The notes: generated by a model not told the origin, from the letters alone. A stretch of DNA of 64,000 nt from Alphaproteobacteria bacterium (GCA_039980135.1 JBDXCV010000009.1:195854-259853); one strand, 5' to 3'. Shown: positions 23,822-33,084, counted from the first letter of the stretch. A program made the numbers and translations.

Positions 23822-24601
23822 CTAGGTCCGGTAGCTCGGGTCGAGCGCGTCGAGCCGGCGCAGATGCCCCGCCCAGTCACGTGTGGCCACCGGCAGCGCG
23901 TTCTCGTATGCCAGCGCCGACTTCTCACAAACCTCGACAGACGGGTAGACCAGCGCGTCGGGCCCGCCGGCCGAGAGCGCCTGGATCTGGCTCTTGGCGC
24001 ATTTCTCCAGATAAAACATCACCGAGAATGCCTCGGACATCGACCCACCGGCGGCGAGAAACCCGTGATTGCGCAGGACCATGGCGAGATTGTCGCCAAG
24101 ATCGGCGATCAGCCGCGCGCGCTCGCCCAGATCGAGCGCCGGGCCTTCATAGTCGTGATACGAGATCCGGTTGTAGAAGCGCATCGCGTGCTGGGTGATG
24201 AACAACAGCCCGCATTTCATGGCTGACAGGGCCAGGCCGGCATCCGAATGGGTGTGCATCACACACGCGACCTCGGGCCGTGCCTCGTGAACCGCAGAAT
24301 GGATCGTGAAACCCGCCTTGTTGATCTTGTACGGACCTTTGTTCTCGATCTCATTGCCGTCCAGGTCGACCTTGATCAGGCTCGATGCCGTGATCTCGTT
24401 AAACATCAGGCCGTAGGGGTTGAGCAGGAAGGTTTCCTCGCCGGGCACCCGTGCCGAAATATGGGTACGGGTCATATCGGTCATGTCATAGAGATCCGCG
24501 AGCCGGTAACAGGCGGCCAGATCGACGCGCGTTTCCCATTCCTCGGGCGACACCTGATTCTCGACACTCGGATACAAATCTACGATTTCGGCATTGGCCA
24601 T
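23822..24601 (-). CDS. Class II aldolase/adducin family protein
   Basis: This 259-residue protein has the class II aldolase fold. The zinc-binding histidines appear in VMHTHSDAGLAL (two) and MVLRNHGFLAAGG (third), and the phosphate-like loop in THISARVPGEETFLLNPYG. It could be a fuculose-phosphate-aldolase-like enzyme, a decarboxylase or an aldehyde-lyase acting on a hydroxylated acid. ATG 24601 follows AGGAGG. It is the last gene of a minus-strand run (TPP enzyme, GST, FAH, aldolase) with 13 bases between it and the FAH gene, which suggests a lyase at the end of a degradation route. The substrate is not known. Confidence 0.87.
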   Translation of the reverse strand: MANAEIVDLYPSVENQVSPEEWETRVDLAACYRLADLYDMTDMTRTHISARVPGEETFLLNPYGLMFNEITASSLIKVDLDGNEIENKGPYKINKAGFTIHSAVHEARPEVACVMHTHSDAGLALSAMKCGLLFITQHAMRFYNRISYHDYEGPALDLGERARLIADLGDNLAMVLRNHGFLAAGGSMSEAFSVMFYLEKCAKSQIQALSAGGPDALVYPSVEVCEKSALAYENALPVATRDWAGHLRRLDALDPSYRT

Positions 24602-24614
24602 GGCGGGCCTCCTG

Positions 24615-25613
24615 TTACTGCTCGTCGACTTCGGCGACGACATTGTTGCGCTGGGCGCCCAGACCTTCAACCTCGGTTTCCACGATGTCGCCCGCCTTCA
24701 GATAGGTGCCGGCGCCGTGCCCGACCCCTTCCGGGGTGCCGGTTGACAGAATATCGCCGGGATCCAGCGTGATCAGGGTCGAACAATGCTCGATCTGCTC
24801 CTCGGCGGAAAACACCATGTCGCCGGTGATCCCGTCCTGCTTTGTCTCGCCGCTGACCTTCAGGGTCAGGCGCAGGCTCCGGTAGTCCGGCACGAAGGCG
24901 CGCGGGACAAAATACGGCCCCATGGGCGCAAACGTGTCATGGCTCTTGCCGCCGAACCAGTCCGTCCGCAGGGTCGGCCAGTCGTCACGCATGTTCCAGT
25001 CGCGCGCCGAGACATCGTTGGTGGTCATGAACCCGGCGACGTGATCCATCGCCTTCTCGGCCGGAATCCGCTTGCCCGTCCGGCCCATCGCCAGCGCCAG
25101 CTCGACTTCCCAGTCGACCTTGGTGGTGTCCGGCGGGATGACGATATCGTCATAGGCGCCCGAGAGCGCACTCGCGGCTTTCAGAAAAGAGTAAGGCCGC
25201 ACCCGGGCTTTGTCCCGATCGAGCATGTTGTCGCGCTCTTCATCGGTTTTGGCGGTGCCCGCCGCGACCATCTCGCGGATGTGCCCGCCATAGTTCGCGG
25301 CCGCGTACATCATCTTGCCGGGGTTCAGGATCGGCGGGAGATAACGAACCTCTGCCGGATCGACCGCCACTTCCGGGCCGGCATTCCCCGCGGCTGCAAA
25401 CGCCGCCATCTCGCACAACGCCTCGAAATTCATCTCCCACTCATCGAGCAGATGCCGGATGCTGCTGACCCCGAGTAGCGCGCCACCGCGCCTTCCCTGC
25501 CGCCACGCCTTGTAGAGTTCGTCCAGCGACCAGCCCTGTTCTCCGATCACCATCATCACGAAGGGCGCATTCCGGTTCTGGACTGTCGCCAGTTTGAAAG
25601 CTGTATCCGTCAT
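24615..25613 (-). CDS. Fumarylacetoacetate hydrolase family protein, copy 3
   Basis: This 332-residue enzyme is longer than the two FAH copies at 7-9 kb and belongs to another branch. Core features are NPGKMMYAAANYGGHIREM, the metal ligands in VDWEVELALAMGRTGK (two Glu) and TTNDVSARDWNM (Asp), and the PGDILSTGTPEGVGHG loop. By family it hydrolyses a 3-oxo or 2,4-dioxo acid or hydrates a 2-oxopent-4-enoate. The ATG at 25613 precedes TDTAFKLATVQ, which matches family N-termini. It lies 32 bases after the GST gene and 13 before the aldolase gene, so it is part of the same operon. Confidence 0.87.
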   Translation of the reverse strand: MTDTAFKLATVQNRNAPFVMMVIGEQGWSLDELYKAWRQGRRGGALLGVSSIRHLLDEWEMNFEALCEMAAFAAAGNAGPEVAVDPAEVRYLPPILNPGKMMYAAANYGGHIREMVAAGTAKTDEERDNMLDRDKARVRPYSFLKAASALSGAYDDIVIPPDTTKVDWEVELALAMGRTGKRIPAEKAMDHVAGFMTTNDVSARDWNMRDDWPTLRTDWFGGKSHDTFAPMGPYFVPRAFVPDYRSLRLTLKVSGETKQDGITGDMVFSAEEQIEHCSTLITLDPGDILSTGTPEGVGHGAGTYLKAGDIVETEVEGLGAQRNNVVAEVDEQ

Positions 25614-25645
25614 GCCCGATTATCCCTGTACCCGCTGTCGCGCCG

Positions 25646-26338
25646 CTACCAATCGTAATCCGTGTCCTGGCGCATCAGCCCGCCATACAGATCGAGGCAT
25701 CGGTGCACCCATGCATGAACCGGATCGTCGTCGTCCAACAGGACGAACGGACTCACCTTTCGTGTCCAGATGAACGGTGCTATGGCCAGATAATCGGCAT
25801 AGACCGGCGTCTCGCCACCCAGGAAAGGCTGATCGGCAACGACCCGGCGCAGCGGCTCGAGCCTTGCCTGCAACTCCGGCAGCCGGTCCTCACGCCCCGC
25901 CTGCACCTGGTCGATGGGTCGGCCCAGGCGCTTTGCCCGGCTTTCCCAGAAATATGGCTGGTCGGCCGGATCGAGATGCTCGTAAATATCATGCACGACC
26001 ATCGTCATGACCAACGGCTGAATCCGGGTCACATTCCAGTGGCCGACGAACCGCGCATAATCGACCCCGGCCGCATCGCCGAATAGCGAAGGTGCATCCG
26101 GATAGGTTGCTTCGAGATAGGCGGCGATCTCCCAACTGTCACCAAGACGGGTGGCGCCATCCTCGATCACGGGGATCGTCGGGAACGAGCCATCGCCGAT
26201 CGAGGATATATCGGAGAAACGGGTCGGCACCGTATCGCACGCCAGGCCCTTATGGGCGAGCGCATAGCGGGTCTTGCAGCAATTCGAACTGAACCGCCGG
26301 TCGTCTCGACCCACCAGATCGTAGAGAAGGATCGCCAT
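25646..26338 (-). CDS. LigE-type glutathione S-transferase
   Basis: This 230-residue GST has an N-terminal thioredoxin-like domain (NCCKTRYALAHKGLACDTVPTRF, cis-Pro in FPTIPVIEDG, DSWEIAAYLEATYPD) and a C-terminal helical domain. KTRYALAHKGL and GDSWEIAAYL resemble the LigE/LigP beta-etherases, which cleave beta-aryl ether bonds of lignin-derived aromatics with glutathione. Here the active-site region has two adjacent cysteines. It lies between a ThDP-dependent enzyme (17 bases upstream) and an FAH hydrolase (32 bases downstream), so a step in aromatic or dicarbonyl catabolism is likely. Simple detoxification by conjugation is the alternative. It is cytosolic. Confidence 0.82.
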   Translation of the reverse strand: MAILLYDLVGRDDRRFSSNCCKTRYALAHKGLACDTVPTRFSDISSIGDGSFPTIPVIEDGATRLGDSWEIAAYLEATYPDAPSLFGDAAGVDYARFVGHWNVTRIQPLVMTMVVHDIYEHLDPADQPYFWESRAKRLGRPIDQVQAGREDRLPELQARLEPLRRVVADQPFLGGETPVYADYLAIAPFIWTRKVSPFVLLDDDDPVHAWVHRCLDLYGGLMRQDTDYDW

Positions 26339-26354
26339 CGCGCACCCGGCTGCG

Positions 26355-28037
26355 TTAACTCACCGCGACCGGCGCCATGGCCTCCAGGTCGCTCGTGACA
26401 TCGAGGATCACCGGACGCGTTTTTGCGGCTTCGAACGCCTGCTGCAGTGCGCCCGCAACCTCACCCGGCTTCTCGACACGGATACCGACCGCACCCATTT
26501 CCTCGGCGATCCGGGCGAAATTCACTTCGGTGAACTGCCACATCTTGCGTGACTCGTCGGTCTGGTTGCCGCCGTAAACCGTGTCAAAACCGCGCTTGGA
26601 CTGGTTTCCCGAAGCGTTGTTGTTGACCAGCGTGACCGTGTTGATCCCCCAGCGAGCCGCCGTCTCCACATCGCCGATATGATACCAGAATCCCGCATCG
26701 CCGGTGAAACAGAAGACCGGACGCTCGGGTGCGCCACATTTGGCGCCGAGCGCTGCGGGGAACGCCCAGCCCAGATGACCGGCCGAACGCATGTAGCTCT
26801 GGCTTGGCGAATTCAGATCGAGCATGCCGCCCATCCACATGCCCGTATGGCCCGTGTCGGCCACGACGATTGCGTCGCTGGGCAGATGCTCCGACAGTTC
26901 CTTGCACATGCGCTCGGGACGCATCGGTTCGGCGTCGGATGTCAGCAGGTCGTTATACTTATCACGCCACTGCTGGTCGGCCTCCGCGGCGCGCGCCGCC
27001 CAACCGGCACGCCGGCCGGCCGATTCCGCATTGGTCATCGCCAGCATCCGGGTCAAGGCAACCTTCGCATCGCCCTGCACCCCGGCAACGACAGGATAAT
27101 TGCGGCCTATTTCCATCGGCTCGATGTCGATATGCACGACCTTCCGGCCAATTTCCGGCACGGCCCAGAAGTGGGTCACCATGCCGCCCGTGGTCGAACC
27201 GATATAGATGACGAGATCGGCTTCGTTGACGATGATGTTCGCACTCTCGCGCGAATAGGTGCCCACGACGCCCACCGAAAGTGGATGATTGGCCGGAATG
27301 CTGTCCTTGCCATTGAGCGAGGTCGCGACGGGAATATTCAGGCGTTCGGCCAGCGCGACCACGTCCGCCTGTGCCCCCGACGCGCGCACGCCGCCACCGG
27401 CGACGATCACCGGGCGGTCGGCGGCCTCGATCGCGGCCATGGCAGCACGCAGTGAGTCTTCCGAAGGTTCGGGGCGATAGGCCGGCAGTTGTGCGAAGGC
27501 CTCTTCGATCAGCGGCTCCATATCCGCCTCTTCCATATCCATCTGGCCCTCATTGCCGCGGAACTGCAGATGCACCGGCCCCGGCGTCCCTGAGGTCGCC
27601 ACGCGGAACGCCTGCCGGACCATGTCGGGGAAGCGCGAAACATCGTCGACGGTGGCGTTGAACTTGGTCACCGGCTCAAACGCAGGGACGTCGTCGACTT
27701 CCTGATACACGTTTCTGAATTTTGTCTTGGGGTTCCGTCCGCCCGTCATTGCGATCACCGGCGACTTGGCCAGCCAGGCATCACGCAGGCCGGCCGCGAG
27801 ATTAAGCGCGCCGATCACCTGGGCCATGCAGACGCCGGGCTTCCCACTGGCGCGGGCATATCCGTCGGCCATATAGGCTGCCGTGGCTTCGGAATGGACG
27901 TGCAGGCGCTTGATATCCGTACGTTTCTCGATCTCCATCATGGACGTGCGCAGCACGGCCGGGACGTGGAAAATATGCGTGACCCCGTAGCCCTTGAGCA
28001 TATCGGCCATCACCTGTGCACCGGTCATTTTCGCCAT
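26355..28037 (-). CDS. ThDP-dependent acetolactate synthase-like enzyme
   Basis: This 560-residue protein has the three-domain ThDP enzyme layout: PYR domain with catalytic Glu50 in HVHSEATAAYMADGYAR, a central domain (IVAGGGVRASGAQADVVALAERL), and a PP domain with the GDAGFWYHIGDVETA...LVNNNASGN metal/ThDP motif. Length matches acetolactate synthase, benzaldehyde lyase and oxalyl-CoA decarboxylase-like enzymes; it would make or break C-C bonds next to a carbonyl in the cytosol. ATG 28037 follows GAGGGGAA. It is the first gene of the ThDP-GST-FAH-aldolase operon and lies 138 bases after the TRAP permease gene. Branched-chain biosynthesis is unlikely: no ilvN or ilvC is nearby. Confidence 0.87.
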   Translation of the reverse strand: MAKMTGAQVMADMLKGYGVTHIFHVPAVLRTSMMEIEKRTDIKRLHVHSEATAAYMADGYARASGKPGVCMAQVIGALNLAAGLRDAWLAKSPVIAMTGGRNPKTKFRNVYQEVDDVPAFEPVTKFNATVDDVSRFPDMVRQAFRVATSGTPGPVHLQFRGNEGQMDMEEADMEPLIEEAFAQLPAYRPEPSEDSLRAAMAAIEAADRPVIVAGGGVRASGAQADVVALAERLNIPVATSLNGKDSIPANHPLSVGVVGTYSRESANIIVNEADLVIYIGSTTGGMVTHFWAVPEIGRKVVHIDIEPMEIGRNYPVVAGVQGDAKVALTRMLAMTNAESAGRRAGWAARAAEADQQWRDKYNDLLTSDAEPMRPERMCKELSEHLPSDAIVVADTGHTGMWMGGMLDLNSPSQSYMRSAGHLGWAFPAALGAKCGAPERPVFCFTGDAGFWYHIGDVETAARWGINTVTLVNNNASGNQSKRGFDTVYGGNQTDESRKMWQFTEVNFARIAEEMGAVGIRVEKPGEVAGALQQAFEAAKTRPVILDVTSDLEAMAPVAVS

Positions 28038-28174
28038 GTCATCGTTCCCCTCAATGTTCCATCGGCCCCTTCTACCGGGTCCGTTTGCAGTTGTTGTCGG
28101 TCAAGAATCGTAGCCAGCCCGCGCGCGGGACACAACGCCTGCCGACGCATATCCGCCCGGCGCGCGGCGCACCC

Positions 28175-30664
28175 TTACCCCTCGGTAGCGAAGGATTTGT
28201 CACGCCACAGCAGCACGAACATGATGACCGACAGAACGGCACCGACGGCGTAGAGTTCATGCAGCAACGGGCTGTCGAGACCGAATATCAGCGAGACAAT
28301 CGCACCGGTCGGCAGCAACAGACAGGCCGAGACCAGCCCCGCCAGCGGCCGGATCAGACGACCGCTCCCGAACCCTTCCAGAAAAATCGCCCAGCCCACC
28401 ACGCCGAAGACACAGGCAGCGGCCGTGATGGTGATTTCCAGGGTCGTGCCATCGAGCAACAACGGCGTGTACACGAACAGGAACGGCATGATCAGGATCG
28501 TCGAGGCCATCTTGAAAGCCTGGTTCCCCGTCGCAACCGGATCCGACTGGGATATCGAGCTGGCCGCGAATGCCGCCAGGGCCACCGGCGGCGTGACCGC
28601 ACTTACGACGGCGACCCAGTAGCTGATCATGTGCGCGGCCAGGCTGGGCACACCCAGCTCAACCAGCGCGCCAACCGAGAAGATCGCCAGCAGGACATAG
28701 CTGGCGACAATCGGGAGCCCCATGCCGATGATGTAGCCGGCAAAGATGATCAAAACGATGGTGATCGGCAGGATGCCGCCACTCGCCGAGATCAGTACGC
28801 CGCCGATCGTACTCGGCAGATCGGTCTTGGTCGCCGCCGACAACAGAATGCCCAGCACACCCGCGATGCAGCTCACGACCAGTGTGTTGCGCGCGCCGGC
28901 CTCGAGCGAAACCCAAATGGTGCGGACCAGTTCAAACAGCACATCCCGGAGCCCGGTCATCGGCTTTTCGTCCATCGAGACGCCGATCATGTTCTCGTTC
29001 GTCGGCTGCTTGGCCAGTTCGGCCGCCGCCACTTCGTCGCGTCCATAGATCACGATCTCGCCGAGCTTCAGAACGATGAAGGTGAAGACGACCCAGTAGG
29101 CGGCATCCCCGAAGCCGATGCCCACATAGTCCTCGACGAACCAGCTGAAGGGCGCACCGATTTTCATGCCGAAGAAGTATACGAGGACACCCACGGTGAC
29201 CGAGATCAACAGATAGGGCTTCCAGGAGGTTTTCGATTTCACCGTCGGTATCGAGACCAGCAGATCAATCAGCTTGAGCATGAGGATCAGCAGGATCGTC
29301 TTGGCCGCCGCGAGGAACGGCGAATCGCCGATCACCAGGAAGAAGACCATCGCCGGAATGGGCAACAGAAGATGCAGGCGCGGCACAATATCGTCCCAGC
29401 GCGGCAACTCGCTGACCGGCACGCCGTGCAAACGGTCATGCTTGGCGCGGAAATAGACGATCAGACCAACCGACAGATAGTAGAGAATGGCCGGGATGAC
29501 GGCGATCTTCACGATGTCGAAATAAGGCACTTCCGTCAGCTCGGCGAGCAGGAACGCGCCCGCGCCCATGATCGGCGGCATATACGCGCCCCCCGTGGAC
29601 GCGGCTGCCTCGACACCGCCCGCGAAGGCAGGCCGATACCCAACGCGTTTCATCAGGGGAATGGTCAGCGTGCCCGTGGTCATGACATTGGCCACGCCGC
29701 TGCCCGAGATCATCCCGAACAGGCCAGAGCTGACCACCGCGGCGAGACCGGGCCCGCCGGTCTTGGCGCCCGTCAACCGATACGCGGTGTTGATGATCAC
29801 GGCGCCGAGACCGGTTTTCTCCAGAAACGCACCGAGAATGACGAAAATCACGATGAATGTGGCGAACACATTTGTGATGAGGCCGAACATGCCCTCGGTC
29901 GAGGCAACCAGGAAGTCCATCACCTCTTCGGCCTGGTAGCCCGGATGATTGAGGAGGCCCGGCATCGCCTGACCTATCGCCTCGAACGAGTAGATGAAGA
30001 ACAGGAAACCAAGCAGCGGGATCAGCGGCCCGACAATGCGGCGCGCAATCTCGAAGCTGACCGCCACCATCATGATCGCATAGATAAACAGCAGCGCCGG
30101 AATGGGCCGACCGGTTGCGATGCGCAGATCCTGCACATTCTCGACCCACCACAGAACGGCGAGGATCATGCATATGAGGTACAGAACATCGGAGATGGTG
30201 AACCCGTCGCTACGCTTCTCCCCGTAGCCCTCGAAGACATAAAGCGCGATACCGAATGCGGCGCCGATGAAACCGATCATCCGCACATTGTCGTCGAAAT
30301 AGTTTATCCAGCGGGCCGGGCTGTCCGTGACCTGCCAGTGAATCCAGATGGCGATCGCGGCGGCGATCATCGCGAGGTTGATGATCGCGAACATTTCGTC
30401 GAGCCAAACCGTCCTGTCCCGGAACGAACGATGCCGGTTCTTGAATGCCAGCAGCGACATGACGGCGACTCCGAGCACGAAGGTGCCGCGGAACACTTCC
30501 TCGACCGGCGGCCCGAAGAAGGAAATATGAATAAAGAAGTACGCGTAGACCACCGCGACCACGGAGAAGATCGGCCGAACGATGCCGGACAAGCCGCGCG
30601 GCGGCGTCATCTCGTCGGCAATGATGCCGATCTTGGTCAGTACCGAAAGTGTGGTGATAGCCAT
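28175..30664 (-). CDS. TRAP transporter fused permease (TAXI type)
   Basis: This 829-residue inner-membrane protein fuses the small (DctQ-like, about residues 1-200) and large (DctM-like) permease subunits, as is usual for TAXI-type TRAP systems. Many hydrophobic helices are visible, together with the DctM signatures SGLFGMISGSGVANVMTTGTLTIP, VEAAASTGGAYMPPIMGAGAF and TPPVALAAFAASSISQSD. It imports organic acids using an ion gradient, with the periplasmic binding protein encoded just upstream at 30795-31784. ATG 30664 follows GGGGGGA. A 15-base-pair inverted repeat between the two genes probably tunes expression. The ThDP operon follows downstream. Confidence 0.93.
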   Translation of the reverse strand: MAITTLSVLTKIGIIADEMTPPRGLSGIVRPIFSVVAVVYAYFFIHISFFGPPVEEVFRGTFVLGVAVMSLLAFKNRHRSFRDRTVWLDEMFAIINLAMIAAAIAIWIHWQVTDSPARWINYFDDNVRMIGFIGAAFGIALYVFEGYGEKRSDGFTISDVLYLICMILAVLWWVENVQDLRIATGRPIPALLFIYAIMMVAVSFEIARRIVGPLIPLLGFLFFIYSFEAIGQAMPGLLNHPGYQAEEVMDFLVASTEGMFGLITNVFATFIVIFVILGAFLEKTGLGAVIINTAYRLTGAKTGGPGLAAVVSSGLFGMISGSGVANVMTTGTLTIPLMKRVGYRPAFAGGVEAAASTGGAYMPPIMGAGAFLLAELTEVPYFDIVKIAVIPAILYYLSVGLIVYFRAKHDRLHGVPVSELPRWDDIVPRLHLLLPIPAMVFFLVIGDSPFLAAAKTILLILMLKLIDLLVSIPTVKSKTSWKPYLLISVTVGVLVYFFGMKIGAPFSWFVEDYVGIGFGDAAYWVVFTFIVLKLGEIVIYGRDEVAAAELAKQPTNENMIGVSMDEKPMTGLRDVLFELVRTIWVSLEAGARNTLVVSCIAGVLGILLSAATKTDLPSTIGGVLISASGGILPITIVLIIFAGYIIGMGLPIVASYVLLAIFSVGALVELGVPSLAAHMISYWVAVVSAVTPPVALAAFAASSISQSDPVATGNQAFKMASTILIMPFLFVYTPLLLDGTTLEITITAAACVFGVVGWAIFLEGFGSGRLIRPLAGLVSACLLLPTGAIVSLIFGLDSPLLHELYAVGAVLSVIMFVLLWRDKSFATEG

Positions 30665-30720
30665 AGCTTACGTCCCCCCATGCGCGAATACGCACGTACC
30701 CGAATTGTTATTCATGCGGA

Positions 30721-30754
30721 CGAGGCGCGAAGAAGATAACTTCTTCGCGCCTCG
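30721..30754. other. Strong 15-base-pair hairpin between TAXI binding-protein and permease genes
   Basis: Perfect inverted repeat: CGAGGCGCGAAGAAG, loop ATAA, then the complementary arm. No U-run follows on the minus strand, so it does not look like a complete terminator. Such hairpins in binding-protein-dependent operons usually protect the upstream mRNA so that the binding protein is made in excess. Confidence 0.7.
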
Positions 30755-30794
30755 ATGCACTTATTCAAACTTTTGGTCTGGCTGAAGACCCGGA

Positions 30795-31784
30795 CTAGAA
30801 AGCCTTGACTTCAACACCCGCGGTGTCGAAGCCACGTTCTTTCCAGTACTTCTCCGCCGACGGATGCAGCGGAATACCGAGCGCCTTCAGGTTCGAGAAG
30901 TCGCCATTCAGCGTCTTCCAGTAACCCGCAACGGCTGCCAGCTTCTTGAGATTGGCCGGATCGGCAACGACCGTCAGCATGTCGTAGATCGCCGCGTCGG
31001 ACATCGACTTGTTGGCCATCCAGTAGACGTCATAGGAGATCGAACGCGCCGGCGCGTCCATGCCCTTCACGTCAGGCTGCACCGGAATGGTGACCGCCGC
31101 ATAGAACGGGTTGGTCTTGATGACCGCGGCCTGCTCCGCTTCGGACAAACCGACGTAGCGCACGGGCTTGGTGATCGACAGCTGCGTCAGCGCCGGGATC
31201 GTGAACGGCGCACCGGCCGAGCAATACACATCGATCTGACGATCGCCGAGTGCTCGCGCGGAGTCGGAGAAGCCGAGGTTGCGAACATCGACATCACCGA
31301 TGATGCCCGCGCCTTCCATGATGTTGCGGCAGTTGACGTTCGAGCCCGAACCCTTGTTCAGCAGGTTCACGATCTTGCCCTTCATGTCCGCGTAGGACTT
31401 GATCGGGCTGTCCGCGAGCACGGCAACGATCTGCGTCTGCTTACGCACGTTGGCGATGATGCGGAAATCCTGGAGCTTGCCGTCTTCCTTGAAGAGACCT
31501 TCACCGTTCCAGGCCTGGTAGACCTGACCGACATGACCCCAGGCCGTGTCGAACTTGCCGTAGGCGGTGCGGCGAACGTTATCGACCGAACCGTTCGACG
31601 GCGAATAGTTGAACTTGTACTTGTCGCCAAGCTCGGCGTTCAGCAGCTGTGCGCCGGCGCTCACCGACGGATGCCAACCACCACCGGCGGGGCCGCCGCC
31701 GATGCGATAGGATTCCTCGGCCTGCACCGCAGTGCTGAGCGCAACCACACTGGCTGCAGCAATAAGGGTTGTTACGAGTTTCAT
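30795..31784 (-). CDS. TAXI family TRAP transporter substrate-binding protein
   Basis: This 329-residue periplasmic protein has a Sec signal peptide (MKLVTTLIAAASVVALSTAVQA, then EESYRIG) and the TAXI-type start IGGGPAGGGWHPSVSAGAQLL. MKGKIVNLLNKGSGSN and LGDRQIDVYCSAGAP fit the family's binding-cleft segments. It captures a small organic ligand and delivers it to the fused permease encoded next. ATG 31784 follows GGGAGGG. It is the first gene of the operon, and a 16-base dyad (31912-31927) lies upstream. The ligand cannot be read from the sequence; the downstream ThDP, GST and FAH genes suggest an organic or aromatic carboxylate. Confidence 0.92.
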   Translation of the reverse strand: MKLVTTLIAAASVVALSTAVQAEESYRIGGGPAGGGWHPSVSAGAQLLNAELGDKYKFNYSPSNGSVDNVRRTAYGKFDTAWGHVGQVYQAWNGEGLFKEDGKLQDFRIIANVRKQTQIVAVLADSPIKSYADMKGKIVNLLNKGSGSNVNCRNIMEGAGIIGDVDVRNLGFSDSARALGDRQIDVYCSAGAPFTIPALTQLSITKPVRYVGLSEAEQAAVIKTNPFYAAVTIPVQPDVKGMDAPARSISYDVYWMANKSMSDAAIYDMLTVVADPANLKKLAAVAGYWKTLNGDFSNLKALGIPLHPSAEKYWKERGFDTAGVEVKAF

Positions 31785-31911
31785 AAATCCCTCCCAGATC
31801 GGAATTTTATGTGATGTGACTTAACGCCACGAATTAGCCCGCACCGCACACTTGTACGGACGGATATTTGAAGGGCGAACGATGGCAGTGAGGCAAAGCA
31901 ATGGCAAGAGC

Positions 31912-31927
31912 ATTTGTCCTGACAAAT
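31912..31927. promoter_or_regulatory. Palindrome ATTTGTC-CT-GACAAAT between divergent genes, possible operator
   Basis: This perfect dyad lies in the 268-base gap between the divergent TAXI-binding-protein and TauD-like genes, which holds no gene. The TGTC..GACA arms fit the general yGTM..KACr pattern of GntR-type operators. One regulator could control both directions. Confidence 0.45.
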
Positions 31928-32052
31928 TCGCAAAAAGAGATTTTTCTCACGAAAGAGAATTTCGCGCACCCGGTTTGCACCGCGGCGCATATTCCCGATA
32001 GATTCTGATTTCAACTACAATTGATCCCAACGGCGGCGCGAGGACGACGAAG

Positions 32053-33084
32053 ATGGTCGAGATCATCCGCGATAATATCGCCACACCGGATGCTTGGGTC
32101 GGCCCGGACATCCAGGGCGACAGCCGATGGCTACACCGCCTCAGCGACATGGAAGTGGACGAGATCGACGCCGCGCTGGAGTCCGTGAAATCAGGCGGCC
32201 AGCACATCCCGTTCCCGGCCGACGCCTTTCCCATTCCCGCTTTCAAGGCGCGCCTTGACGAGCTGATGGATCGCGTCTCGAACGGACTCGGGGTCATCCT
32301 GATCCGCGGCGTCCCGCGCGAGCGCTATACCGACGAGGAATGCGGCCTGATTTACTGGGGCCTGAGCGCACATATCGGATCGCCGGTTTCGCAGAACGGG
32401 CGCGGGCACCTGCTGGGTCATGTCACCGATGAGGGCAAGACCCTCGCCGACCCGAACGCACGCGGCTACCAGACCAGGAACCGCCTCGACTTTCACAGTG
32501 ACCAGCTGCCGGTCGATGTGCTGGGCCTGTTCTGCCTGCGCGGCGCCAGGTCCGGCGGCACCAGCTACCTCGTCAGCGCGCCCGCCGTGCACAATGTCAT
32601 GCTCGCGGAGCACCCCGAACTGCTGGACGTGATGTACGAACCCTTTCATGTGGACTGGCGCGGCGACCATCCCGATGGCGAACAGCCCTGGTACGACATC
32701 CCGATGCTCAGCGCGCGCAACGGCAAGCTCGCGTCGCGCGTGACCAACCGGTCCTTCATGGAATCCGTATCACGCTACAGCGACGATCTCGCTCTCAGCG
32801 AGGCCCAGCGTGCGGCACTGGACGCATTCCAGGAAATTTCGAACCGCGAAGAGCTTCGCCTGATGATGGATTTCCAGCCCGGCGACATGCAGTTCATCAA
32901 CAACCACACCATCCTCCACGCCCGCCAGGCGTATGAAGATCACGACGACCCGGTGTTGAAACGCCACCTGTTGCGCGTCTGGATCGCACTGCCCGAGGGC
33001 AAGCGCCGGCCGCTGGCGCCCGTCCTCGACGAACGCTACCGTTTCGTGGCGATGGGCGGCATCCCGAAACAGGCGGCCGCATAA
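32053..33084 (+). CDS. TauD/TfdA family 2-oxoglutarate-dependent dioxygenase
   Basis: This 343-residue enzyme has the iron triad His148-x-Asp150 in LDFHSDQ and His289 in TILHARQAYED, with Arg308 in RHLLRVWIA for 2-oxoglutarate binding, all in family order. It would hydroxylate or cleave a substrate using Fe(II), oxygen and 2-oxoglutarate. TauD relatives act on taurine, aryloxyacetates or gamma-butyrobetaine; the substrate here is unknown. It is transcribed divergently from the TAXI-TRAP genes with a shared palindrome between, which suggests the transported compound may be its substrate. The amidase gene lies convergently 7 bases downstream. The start ATG lacks a strong ribosome site (GAGGACGACGAAG). 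Confidence 0.88.
   Translation: MVEIIRDNIATPDAWVGPDIQGDSRWLHRLSDMEVDEIDAALESVKSGGQHIPFPADAFPIPAFKARLDELMDRVSNGLGVILIRGVPRERYTDEECGLIYWGLSAHIGSPVSQNGRGHLLGHVTDEGKTLADPNARGYQTRNRLDFHSDQLPVDVLGLFCLRGARSGGTSYLVSAPAVHNVMLAEHPELLDVMYEPFHVDWRGDHPDGEQPWYDIPMLSARNGKLASRVTNRSFMESVSRYSDDLALSEAQRAALDAFQEISNREELRLMMDFQPGDMQFINNHTILHARQAYEDHDDPVLKRHLLRVWIALPEGKRRPLAPVLDERYRFVAMGGIPKQAAA

Noticed and set aside
28016-30739. A 907-residue plus-strand open frame opposite the TRAP permease
   Set aside because: Composition is extremely rich in Arg, Asp, Gln and His, with no domain match; it is the shadow of the fused permease gene on the minus strand.
32053-33084. Possible taurine/sulfonate dioxygenase annotation (tauD)
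   Set aside because: Family-level motifs are clear but there are no sulfonate transport genes nearby; a specific symbol is not supported.
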